Shown here piece by piece: positions 54,219-62,114 of a stretch of DNA of 64,000 nucleotides. The stretch spans positions 1 to 64,000 of the forward strand of contig CAZXLD010000005.1 of the NCBI GenBank assembly GCA_964641965.1. Direction: 5' to 3'. How positions within the stretch are numbered: the stretch's first letter is position 1; each line of letters opens with the position of its first letter. Origin of the DNA: JAJDFU01 sp964641965 (lineage in GTDB: Bacteria; Bacteroidota; Bacteroidia; Chitinophagales; Saprospiraceae). The notes under the pieces are model-generated. The model made no database searches. It saw nothing but the letters and a program-made list of their open reading frames with translations, and was not told the DNA's origin. The position numbers and the translations under genes are program-made.

Positions 54219-54539
54219 TTAGGCCTGTGCATTCGGGGTACTGAAATTCATTGGTGGAAAAGGAGGTTGATCCGGTTCCTGGATCAGCCCGAATTGAGCT
54301 TCGTATTTTTCGATATTATCAGTAAGTGCTTTCAACAAACGCTTTGCATGGTTTGGTGTGAGCACCACCCTGGACTTGACTTTGGCCTTGGGCACGTTGG
54401 GCATTAACCGCAGGAAATCGAGCACAAACTCGGAATGCGAATGCGAAATTATTGCCAGATTGGAGTAGGTCCCTTCGGCTACTTCTTCCGGAAGTTCAAT
54501 ATTCAATTGATTCGGGTTATTCTGCTTTTTATCTGCCAT
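54219..54539 (-). CDS. DUF3467 protein
   Basis: The 106-aa protein matches DUF3467: NIELPEEVAEGTYSNLAII, FVLDFLRLMPNVPKAKVKSRVVLTPNHAKRLL split over two halves, and a Pro-rich tail. I start at MADKKQNN (54539), because the longer frame runs into topA. It follows topA by 37 nt on the same strand. Function is unknown; its small size and common presence in Bacteroidota suggest a basic role. Confidence 0.88.
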   Translation of the reverse strand: MADKKQNNPNQLNIELPEEVAEGTYSNLAIISHSHSEFVLDFLRLMPNVPKAKVKSRVVLTPNHAKRLLKALTDNIEKYEAQFGLIQEPDQPPFPPMNFSTPNAQA

Positions 54540-54576
54540 GGAAAATTGCTTTGAGTTCTGAGTTGAATCAGTTGAA

Positions 54577-57195
54577 TTATTTCTTTTTCGTCTTAGCTCC
54601 GCTCTTTGCTGTTGAAGCTGATTTTGCTTTGCTTGTAGTGGTTTTTCTGGCTTTGCCAGCCTTTTTAGCAGCCGGTGCTTTCTTTTTGAATGAACCGGGC
54701 AGTTGCTCTTCAATGATTGCTTTGACTTCTTCCAGGCTCAATGCCTTGGCTTCCTCACCAGTCATTTTCTTCCCATCCTGCCCTTTGGGTAACTTGACAT
54801 TTTTCTTCTTGAACTTGATAAAAGGACCCCAGCGGCCATTTTCTATATCGATCTTCTCCTTTTCCCACCGCTGTATGTATCTGTTGGCCTCTTTTTCGAC
54901 TTTTGCCGCAATCAATTCGTCCATCTCTGATTGAGAAAGATTGTCGAAATCGTATCGCTTGGGCACATTAACGAACAAGTTGTTCCACTTCAAGAAGGGG
55001 CCAAAACGTCCTTTTCCTTTTTGAATCGGCAAACCTTGGTAAGTGCCGACGGGTCGTTCCGCTTTCAGCTTTTCTTCTACCAGTTCTACAGCTCGTTCAT
55101 AGTTGATGGACAGCGGATCTTCTCCTTTGGGAATAGAGGCAAAGCTTTCCCCGAATCGGACGTAGGGACCAAAGCGGCCGATGCCGACGGAAAGTTCCTC
55201 TTCTTTATAAGTCCCCAGATCGCGAGGCAACTTGAACAGATCCATCGCCTCTTCCAGGGTAATGGTCTCTGTAGATTGCCCCGGCATCAGGTTCGCATAT
55301 TTAGGTTTTTCGTCCGGAACCAGTTCCTCAGGTTTACCGATCTGCACCACAGGGCCATTGCGGGTCATTCGAGTGAGTACCGTTTTTCCACTTTCGGGGT
55401 CTTCACCCAGGATGCGTTCAGCTAGTGATTCGCCGCCTTCCTCTACCTCTTTTACATGTTGATTAAAGGAGGGGTAAAACTCCTTTATCCATGCGTTCCA
55501 AGGCCGATGGCCCATAGAAATTTCGTCGAATTCCTTCTCAATATCAGCCGTGAAGCCGTAATCCATGATATCCTTGAAGTACTTATCCAAATATTTGCTA
55601 ATGGCAATACCCAGATCTGTTGGGAAGAGCCGGTTTTTAATTACCCCGGTTCGCTCGATTGGCTTTTCGGCCTTGATGGAGCCCTCCTTGAGCGTAAATA
55701 ATTCGAATTCGCGCTCGATACCTTCCCGGCTATCCTTAACGACATAGCCTCGATTGGGATCCATAATTTTGGATATGGTTGGGGCATAGGTAGAAGGCCT
55801 GCCAATACCCAGTTCCTCCATTTTTTTGACTAAGCCGGCTTCGGTATACCGGGCTGGTGGACGAGTAAAGCGCTGGGTAGCTGTCATGTGATCCAGCTGC
55901 AATTCCTGATCCACAGTCAATGGAGGTAAGATGCCCTTAGCTTCTTCTTCCTCGTCATCATCTGTAGATTCGATGTATACTTTGAGGAAACCGTCGAATT
56001 TCAGGACTTCTCCTTCGGCGCGGAGCTCTTCATCAGGTTGAGTGCTGATTCCAATATGAACAACCGTTTTTTCCAATCTGGCTTCTGCCATTTGAGAGGC
56101 GATTGCCCGTTTCCAGATCAATTCGTACAGTCGAATTTCATCGGAGGAACCGGAAGCTTTTTGTCTGCTGAAATCGGTAGGCCGGATAGCTTCGTGTGCT
56201 TCCTGCGAATTGGTGTTCTTATTTTTAAATCGCCGGATTTTGAGGTAATTCTTCCCAAATTGTTTCTCAATTTCCGAGGCAGCCCCCTGGATCGCCGTTT
56301 CGCTCAGATTAATGGAATCTGTACGCATATAGGTAATCTGACCAGATTCGTACAGCCCCTGCGCGACGGACATTGTTCGTTTAACGGTGAATCCCAACTT
56401 TCGACTGGCCTCCTGCTGAAGGGTAGAGGTAGTAAAAGGAGGAGCCGGGTTTCGCTTGGTAGGCTTGACCTCAATGTCCTGAATTGAAAAAACGGCATGG
56501 ATACAGGCTTCTAAAAAGGAGCGAGCATCGGAGCTTTGATGAATCCGTCGGGGTGATTCAGCTTTCAGTTTGACAATCTTTCCCTGCTCATTGCGCACAT
56601 CAAACAAGGCCTGAATCTTAAAGTAGCTTTCCGGGGTGAACGCGTTGATATCTCTTTCCCGATCAACCACCAATTTGACGGCTACTGATTGCACCCGCCC
56701 GGCAGACAGGTTGTACTTCCGAATCGTTTTTTGGAGCAGTCCGCTCAAGTCGTAGCCTACCAACCGGTCCAGCACACGCCTTGCTTGCTGTGCCTGCACC
56801 AGCCCGCTATCTACACGACGCGGTTGTTGGATCGCCTGTTGGATGGCCGGTTTCGTAATTTCCCGAAAGACAATCCGCTTGGTTTGGTTTTCATCCAGTC
56901 CGAGAACCTGGCACAAGTGCCATGAAATAGCTTCTCCCTCCCGGTCTTCATCCGTAGCCAGCCATACCTCATCCACCTTCTTTATCCAATCTTTCAGCTC
57001 TTTGACCACTTTCTGCTTATCCGGAGATACTTCGTATTTCGGAAGGTAACCGTTATCCTTATCGACGGCTCCCTCACTCTTGGGCAGATCGCGAATATGC
57101 CCATAGCTGGATTTTACTTTAAAATCCTTGCCCAGGTATTTCTCGATCGTTTTTGCCTTGGCCGGCGACTCAACAATTAATAGATTTTTTGGCAT
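54577..57195 (-). CDS. topA: DNA topoisomerase I
   Basis: The 872-aa enzyme relaxes negative supercoils by single-strand cleavage. I start at MPKNLLIVESPAKAKT (57195), the family start; the longer frame adds 18 residues. Motifs: TOPRIM ATDEDREGEAISWH, the active-site Tyr in GQITYMRTDS (about Tyr289), and RPSTYAPTISK. The C-terminal half has several GRFGPYVRFG-type repeats in place of zinc fingers (for example near 650, 720 and 790), then a Lys/Ala-rich tail. It is the first gene of a pair with DUF3467. Confidence 0.96.
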   Translation of the reverse strand: MPKNLLIVESPAKAKTIEKYLGKDFKVKSSYGHIRDLPKSEGAVDKDNGYLPKYEVSPDKQKVVKELKDWIKKVDEVWLATDEDREGEAISWHLCQVLGLDENQTKRIVFREITKPAIQQAIQQPRRVDSGLVQAQQARRVLDRLVGYDLSGLLQKTIRKYNLSAGRVQSVAVKLVVDRERDINAFTPESYFKIQALFDVRNEQGKIVKLKAESPRRIHQSSDARSFLEACIHAVFSIQDIEVKPTKRNPAPPFTTSTLQQEASRKLGFTVKRTMSVAQGLYESGQITYMRTDSINLSETAIQGAASEIEKQFGKNYLKIRRFKNKNTNSQEAHEAIRPTDFSRQKASGSSDEIRLYELIWKRAIASQMAEARLEKTVVHIGISTQPDEELRAEGEVLKFDGFLKVYIESTDDDEEEEAKGILPPLTVDQELQLDHMTATQRFTRPPARYTEAGLVKKMEELGIGRPSTYAPTISKIMDPNRGYVVKDSREGIEREFELFTLKEGSIKAEKPIERTGVIKNRLFPTDLGIAISKYLDKYFKDIMDYGFTADIEKEFDEISMGHRPWNAWIKEFYPSFNQHVKEVEEGGESLAERILGEDPESGKTVLTRMTRNGPVVQIGKPEELVPDEKPKYANLMPGQSTETITLEEAMDLFKLPRDLGTYKEEELSVGIGRFGPYVRFGESFASIPKGEDPLSINYERAVELVEEKLKAERPVGTYQGLPIQKGKGRFGPFLKWNNLFVNVPKRYDFDNLSQSEMDELIAAKVEKEANRYIQRWEKEKIDIENGRWGPFIKFKKKNVKLPKGQDGKKMTGEEAKALSLEEVKAIIEEQLPGSFKKKAPAAKKAGKARKTTTSKAKSASTAKSGAKTKKK

Positions 57196-57342
57196 GGGGT
57201 GCAAATCAAATTTTGTAAGGAAACGGGGCCTTTGTTTAATCCTTCTCAAAACTGCAAATGTAGAAAAATCAGTAATTGTTCGCTCGAACGACAGGAATGC
57301 CTCCTTTTTTTATGGCTAAAACGGCAGTTTTGCTACATAAGG

Positions 57343-57606
57343 TCAATGCTCAAAAGGCGGAAAGGGTTCCGACCCGAGGGAGAAGTAGAATGGGCAATTC
57401 TTACACCGCTTGCCCTTCTTATACTTTTCGCAACATTTTTTCTTCTTCTTTTTTTTCTTCCCGGCATAAGGTCCTGGCGATGCGGCAGGTGTAGGCCGGG
57501 CTACCGGTACTGGCCGGGGTGCAGGTTTGATTCGTTGGCGTTCCGATTTACGTTGATCATTCTGATTTAACTGGGCTTTCTCGATTTCTGATTCTTGTAC
57601 CTTCAT
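57343..57606 (-). CDS. Small Lys/Cys-rich protein
   Basis: The 87-aa product has a Pro-rich middle, eight consecutive Lys followed by CCEKYKKGKRCKNCPFYF, and an aromatic tail. Small proteins of this KKxCCEKxKKGKxCKxCP style are familiar from Bacteroidota genomes, and four Cys suggest metal binding. It is upstream of topA on the same strand, with about 150 bp between. Function is unknown; a chance frame is possible but the Cys spacing argues against it. Confidence 0.5.
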   Translation of the reverse strand: MKVQESEIEKAQLNQNDQRKSERQRIKPAPRPVPVARPTPAASPGPYAGKKKKKKKKCCEKYKKGKRCKNCPFYFSLGSEPFPPFEH

Positions 57607-57771
57607 TTAGCTAATTCTATTCCTGGAAGAAGAAATAAAACTTACCTTGACCTTCTCCTTAAAACCTAATGCTTTATACAATCTACTAAACAACGCTCCA
57701 CAAGCAGAATCGGACGACGGGAGGTTGCAGGATGGGAAATTATGGTTTTGAGATGGCAAAATTAATAACAA

Positions 57772-58905
57772 ATGAACTCTTTGTATATAGCAGCAACTGG
57801 ACAGCATGTTGGAAAAACGACATCTACGCTTGGCTTGGTGGCCAATTTTCGGAATATGGGATACGATACCGGCTACTGCAAGCCTGTAGGGCAAAAACAC
57901 CTTACCGTAGATGGAAAGCTCGCGGACAAGGATGCCGTCCTTTTTTCCAGCTTTATTGGGTTTGAAATGATACCGGAACTCCACAGTCCTGTTATTCTGG
58001 GGCGGGGGGTTACCAAAGAGTTTTTGGATGATCCTTCCAAATTCAATTTTGTAGATCGACTTTCCTATGCCAGCCAGGAGTTAGAGCAACAGCACGAACT
58101 GGTCATTTACGAGGGGACAGGACATCCCGGAGTCGGCAGTATCGTGGATTTATCCAATGCAGATGTGGCTAAAATGTTGAAGTCCGGCGTGGTTATGGTA
58201 GTAGAAGGAGGTATCGGACGTACCCTCGATAAACTACTTATGAGTATGGCCTTGTTCCGCGAACAAGAAGTCCCCTTGCTCGGAGTCATCGTAAACAAAG
58301 TACGGGGGGAGAAACTGGATGAAGTGGGTTATTACCTGACAAAAAAATTGAGTAAGCTCGATATTCCGATCCTGGGTTTATTACCCTATGATCAGACCTT
58401 ATCCTATCCCATTATGGAAACCATTTCCCATGCAGTAGAAGGAAAGGTGATTCTAAACGAACAATACCTGAGCAAGCGGGTAGAAGACATTGTATCCGGA
58501 TCGCTGGTCGACATGGATGAGTTCAGCACCTTTAATAATTCTCTTTTGGTAGTCAGCGAGCGTCGATTGAATGAAGCCATTGAAAAGGTCAAGCAAATCG
58601 CCCAAATGAAAAGCCTGAAACACAGTCCTATTTCGGGAGTCATCGTTACAGGAGATGGAAAACACATGCGGTGGTATGATAAAAAGGATTTTGACAACCC
58701 TTATTTTTTAGAACACAAGGTGCCCGTGATTACTACCAAACTGGACACGCTCGGTTCTGTAGTGAAGATCAGCCGGATAGAGGTTAAGATCAATACGCGT
58801 ACCCCCTGGAAAATCAAAAGAGCCATTGCATTGATCCGAAAGCATGTCGACTTTGAACTCTTGAAAGAAAGGATGGAACATCTCTCGCGCAAGATGTCTA
58901 CTTAA
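57772..58905 (+). CDS. BioD-like ATPase with DRTGG domain
   Basis: The 377-aa protein begins with a BioD-like P-loop NTPase (TGQHVGKTTSTLGL, residues about 8-21, with YCKPVGQKH and an ILDEG-equivalent VIYEGTGHPG at about 105-114). It continues into a C-terminal part resembling the DRTGG domain. This matches the N-terminal part of Bacteroidota/E. coli phosphotransacetylase and stand-alone BioD-like regulators. No pta gene is adjacent. A regulatory or ligand-binding role is inferred from family; no substrate is visible. Confidence 0.8.
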   Translation: MNSLYIAATGQHVGKTTSTLGLVANFRNMGYDTGYCKPVGQKHLTVDGKLADKDAVLFSSFIGFEMIPELHSPVILGRGVTKEFLDDPSKFNFVDRLSYASQELEQQHELVIYEGTGHPGVGSIVDLSNADVAKMLKSGVVMVVEGGIGRTLDKLLMSMALFREQEVPLLGVIVNKVRGEKLDEVGYYLTKKLSKLDIPILGLLPYDQTLSYPIMETISHAVEGKVILNEQYLSKRVEDIVSGSLVDMDEFSTFNNSLLVVSERRLNEAIEKVKQIAQMKSLKHSPISGVIVTGDGKHMRWYDKKDFDNPYFLEHKVPVITTKLDTLGSVVKISRIEVKINTRTPWKIKRAIALIRKHVDFELLKERMEHLSRKMST

Positions 58906-58926
58906 TGATGGGATTGTTCACCATCG

Positions 58927-58957
58927 TTTTTCAAAAATCAAACTCCTGCTAACTTTG
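58927..58957 (+). promoter_or_regulatory. Candidate Bacteroidota promoter for purB
   Basis: TTTTTC at 58927-58932 (weak -33) and TAACTTTG at 58950-58957 (fits TAnnTTTG, -7) are separated by 17 bp. The ATG of purB follows 24 bp downstream. This is one of the better promoter matches in the window. Confidence 0.5.
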
Positions 58958-58981
58958 CAGTTTGTAAGATCAATTGTTGAT

Positions 58982-60313
58982 ATGCTAACTGCAATTTCGC
59001 CTGTAGATGGAAGGTACGCTTCCAAAGCCCGAGTTCTTGCGGATTATTTTTCTGAATTTGCCTTGATTCGGTACCGCGTCTTGGTTGAAGTACAATATTT
59101 CATTGCTTTATGCCAAATTCCGCTTCCTCAGTTGGAAGGAGTGGGCAAAGATCAATTGAATAGCCTGGAGCGGCTTACCAATCGGTTTTCCCTGGAAGAT
59201 GCTGAACGAGTTAAAGCGATTGAAGGTACTACCAATCACGATGTCAAGGCGGTTGAATATTATTTGAAAGAGTCTTTTGATCAACTGGGGTTGAGCGCCT
59301 ATCGGGAATTTATTCATTTCGGCCTTACCTCTCAGGATATCAATAATACGGCTATCCCCCTTTCCATTCGCCAGGCGCAAGAACAGGTCATACGTCCTCA
59401 ACTTCAGGGGCTTATTGATCGCTTAGAAGCCTTGGCTATAGCATGGAAGGAGGTACCCATGTTGGCCCGCACACATGGACAGCCTGCCTCACCTACCAGG
59501 CTTGGGCGTGAATTCCAGGTTTTTTCACAGCGCCTTAGAGTCCAGTTGGATCAGGTAGATCAAATCCCGCATTCTGCGAAATTTGGGGGAGCGACCGGAG
59601 GATTCAATGCGCACCGAGTAGCCTATCCTGCAATAGATTGGCAACAATTTGCCAACACTTTTTTGGAGGAAAAACTAGGGCTGCATCGGTCCTATCCAAC
59701 CACTCAAATTGAACACTACGATAATCTGGCAGCCTTTTTACAAGGGCAAAAAAGAATCAATACCATTTTAATCGATCTGGCTCGGGATATATGGACTTAC
59801 ATCTCCATGGACTATTTCCGGCAAGAGACGGTAGCCGGAGAAATCGGTTCCTCAGCGATGCCACACAAGGTTAACCCCATTGATTTCGAGAATGCAGAAG
59901 GAAATTTAGGTGTTGCCAATGCACTCCTTGGGCACCTGGCTGATAAATTACCCATATCGCGTCTTCAACGTGACCTATCGGATAGTACCGTTTTGAGAAA
60001 TGTTGGAGTGCCTTTTGCTCATATGCTCGTTGCCTTTCTTTCATTGGAGAAAGGCTTGAATAAAATAAAACTGAATCAGGCCCAATTAGAAAGTGATTTA
60101 AAGGAAAATTGGATGATTGTTGCTGAAGCCATTCAAAACATTCTCCGCAGAGAGGGGTATCCAAACCCTTACGAGGCCTTAAAAGAACTTACCAGAGGTA
60201 ATCCGTCGATTGGAGAGGTCGCTATTCATGATTTTATCGACAAATTGGATGTGGCTCCTCGAGTGAAGGGAGAGCTGAAAGCAATTCGACCTGAAAATTA
60301 TACCGGTTACTAA
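58982..60313 (+). CDS. purB: Adenylosuccinate lyase
   Basis: The 443-aa enzyme catalyses two fumarate-releasing steps of purine synthesis. I start at MLTAISPVDGRYASK (58982), the family opening; an upstream frame adds 9 residues. Motifs include THDVKAVE in GTTNHDVKAVEYY, FGLTSQDINNTA, ARTHGQPASPTRLG and the signature SSAMPHKVNPIDFENAEGN. The long form (about 440-456 aa) matches the proteobacterial/Bacteroidota type. Monocistronic with its own promoter. Confidence 0.97.
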   Translation: MLTAISPVDGRYASKARVLADYFSEFALIRYRVLVEVQYFIALCQIPLPQLEGVGKDQLNSLERLTNRFSLEDAERVKAIEGTTNHDVKAVEYYLKESFDQLGLSAYREFIHFGLTSQDINNTAIPLSIRQAQEQVIRPQLQGLIDRLEALAIAWKEVPMLARTHGQPASPTRLGREFQVFSQRLRVQLDQVDQIPHSAKFGGATGGFNAHRVAYPAIDWQQFANTFLEEKLGLHRSYPTTQIEHYDNLAAFLQGQKRINTILIDLARDIWTYISMDYFRQETVAGEIGSSAMPHKVNPIDFENAEGNLGVANALLGHLADKLPISRLQRDLSDSTVLRNVGVPFAHMLVAFLSLEKGLNKIKLNQAQLESDLKENWMIVAEAIQNILRREGYPNPYEALKELTRGNPSIGEVAIHDFIDKLDVAPRVKGELKAIRPENYTGY

Positions 60314-60480
60314 CATTAGCCCCTACTTGCGGCATGCTCAGGTTAACACCGCATTAACAGTAATGCAGGGTTAATTCGGGCTTTTATGCTGTTTGAATAG
60401 TACCTTTACCACGGCTAAATAATAGGTGTTTGGCGAACAATATCACCCCATTTGTGATTACTTATTTGAAAAATTAAACC

Positions 60481-60987
60481 ATGATAAAGCAATTCATCTT
60501 ATCGACAGTGGTACTTTCTTTATTGGTTCTATCCTGTGGAGGTGGAGATCCTGAACTTCGCAAAGAAGCTCGGGAAAGCTTGACCACCCAAGTATCGAAC
60601 CCAACCATCAATGAGCCTGTGGTTCCTGCCGGCCCTTCCACTTCCATCCAGTTTGAAGAGTCTGAGTACAATTTTGGTACCGTGGAAGAAGGAGAAATCG
60701 TAGACCATGTCTATACCTTTACGAACTCCGGAGATGCTCCGCTCCTGATCACGAATGCTAAGGGCTCTTGTGGCTGTACGGTTCCGGATTGGCCTAAAAC
60801 AGCCATTGCTCCGGGCGAAACCGGCGAAATCAAAGTTCGCTTGAATACCCGTGGGAAAAAGAATAATGTACGGCAGAGTGTTACCTTGACTGCAAATACT
60901 GAACCGGCAAATACAGTAATTTATATTGCCGGAGTGGTAAACCCCACCGGAGAGGCAGCTCCGTCCGTTCAAGCCAACTCTAACTAA
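60481..60987 (+). CDS. DUF1573 lipoprotein
   Basis: The 168-aa protein has a lipoprotein signal (LSLLVLSC) and one DUF1573 domain. The domain shows EESEYNFGTVEEGEIVDHVYTFTN-like strands in two parts, SCGCTVPDW (Cys pair) and PGETGEIKVRLNTRGK. DUF1573 is an Ig-like ASPM/HYDIN-related domain abundant in Bacteroidota. It is probably exported to the periplasm or surface. It ends ahead of a clear terminator at 61008. Confidence 0.9.
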   Translation: MIKQFILSTVVLSLLVLSCGGGDPELRKEARESLTTQVSNPTINEPVVPAGPSTSIQFEESEYNFGTVEEGEIVDHVYTFTNSGDAPLLITNAKGSCGCTVPDWPKTAIAPGETGEIKVRLNTRGKKNNVRQSVTLTANTEPANTVIYIAGVVNPTGEAAPSVQANSN

Positions 60988-61007
60988 TCAACGGTTACGA
61001 TACGTTG

Positions 61008-61044
61008 AAGGCCGGCAATGCTACGATTGTCGGCCTTCGCTGTT
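61008..61044 (+). terminator. Intrinsic terminator after DUF1573 gene
   Basis: AAGGCCG (61008-61014) pairs with CGGCCTT (61031-61037) and CGCTGTTTT follows. It overlaps the longest reading of the next ORF, which supports starting that gene at 61060. Confidence 0.7.
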
Positions 61045-61059
61045 TTCAAGAAATGCTGT

Positions 61060-61923
61060 ATGAAACGGTATCTTTCTTTAGTTAAGTTCAGCCATACCAT
61101 TTTTGCCTTACCCTTTGCCTTACTCGGCTATTTTTTGGCCGTATTGGAAGATGATTTCTCACTCTCTTTGGTAAAATTAGGCCTTGTTATATTATGTATG
61201 GTTTTTGCCCGTTCTGCAGCTATGGCATTCAATCGGTACCTGGATCGGGATATCGATCAATTAAATCCAAGGACTCAGAATCGGGAGATACCGTCAGGGG
61301 CGATATCCCCGAAGCAAGCCTTGCGTTTTGTTTTTTTCAATTCGTTTGCTTTTGTTACTTGTACCTGGTTCATCAATCCGCTTTGTTTTTATTTATCGCC
61401 GGTGGCTTTACTAATCGTTTTGGGGTATAGTTACACCAAGCGCTTCACCATTTTATGCCACCTCATCTTGGGGCTGGGGCTCGCCCTGGCTCCCGTAGGT
61501 GCATTCCTGGCAGTGGCAGGGCGATTTGAGCTCCTTCCGATTTTGTATGGTTTTGCGGTTTTGACCTGGGTCGCTGGTTTTGATATTATCTATGCGCTCC
61601 AAGATGACCAATTTGATCAGGAACACCGTTTGTTTTCCATTCCGTCTCAACTTGGTCGTGTCCGGGCACTGCGCATATCCGAAGTTTTACATGGCATCTG
61701 CGCCGGTTTCTTATTGTGGGCCGGATGGGAGTTGGGGCAGGTTTCTCCTCCTTTTTATTGGCTGCACTGGGTGGCTGCATCTTTCTTTATAGGCCTTTTG
61801 ATCTATCAACACACCCTCATAAAAGCAAATGACCTCAGCAAGGTAAACCTGGCTTTTTTCACTACTAACGGATTGGCAAGCCTGATTTTTGCAAGCCTGG
61901 TCATTCTGGATATGTTTCTGTGA
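61060..61923 (+). CDS. UbiA-family prenyltransferase, MqnP-like
   Basis: The 287-aa membrane protein starts at MKRYLSLVKFSHTIF (61060). It has about eight TM helices and both prenyl-diphosphate Asp motifs: AFNRYLDRDIDQLNPRT (about 68-84) and DIIYALQDDQFDQE (about 175-188). The opening SHTIFALPFALLG and RSAAMAFNRYLDRDID resemble MqnP, the UbiA-like prenyltransferase of the futalosine menaquinone pathway. 4-hydroxybenzoate octaprenyltransferase is the alternative. The upstream reading from 61018 would overlap a terminator. No other mqn gene lies in the window. Confidence 0.85.
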   Translation: MKRYLSLVKFSHTIFALPFALLGYFLAVLEDDFSLSLVKLGLVILCMVFARSAAMAFNRYLDRDIDQLNPRTQNREIPSGAISPKQALRFVFFNSFAFVTCTWFINPLCFYLSPVALLIVLGYSYTKRFTILCHLILGLGLALAPVGAFLAVAGRFELLPILYGFAVLTWVAGFDIIYALQDDQFDQEHRLFSIPSQLGRVRALRISEVLHGICAGFLLWAGWELGQVSPPFYWLHWVAASFFIGLLIYQHTLIKANDLSKVNLAFFTTNGLASLIFASLVILDMFL

Positions 61924-62114
61924 GCCGCAACAGATTGTACAAATTCGGCAGAAAATTTATTTTTACCAGTTGGCCTTTCCGAATTAAGTACATTGATTGA
62001 CTCTGCCTTTTTGGATTGGAGTCTATAACTTAGGGGTGCAGCTCTTCCTCACAGGTTTAGTCCAAGCTGCTTGGTCGTAAACGGGAGGCTTACTCCTAGC
62101 TAAATATCCGAACC

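Noticed and set aside
60350..60366. GCATTA-ACAG-TAATGC hairpin as the purB terminator
   Set aside because: The stem is short and AT-rich with no U-tract directly after it.
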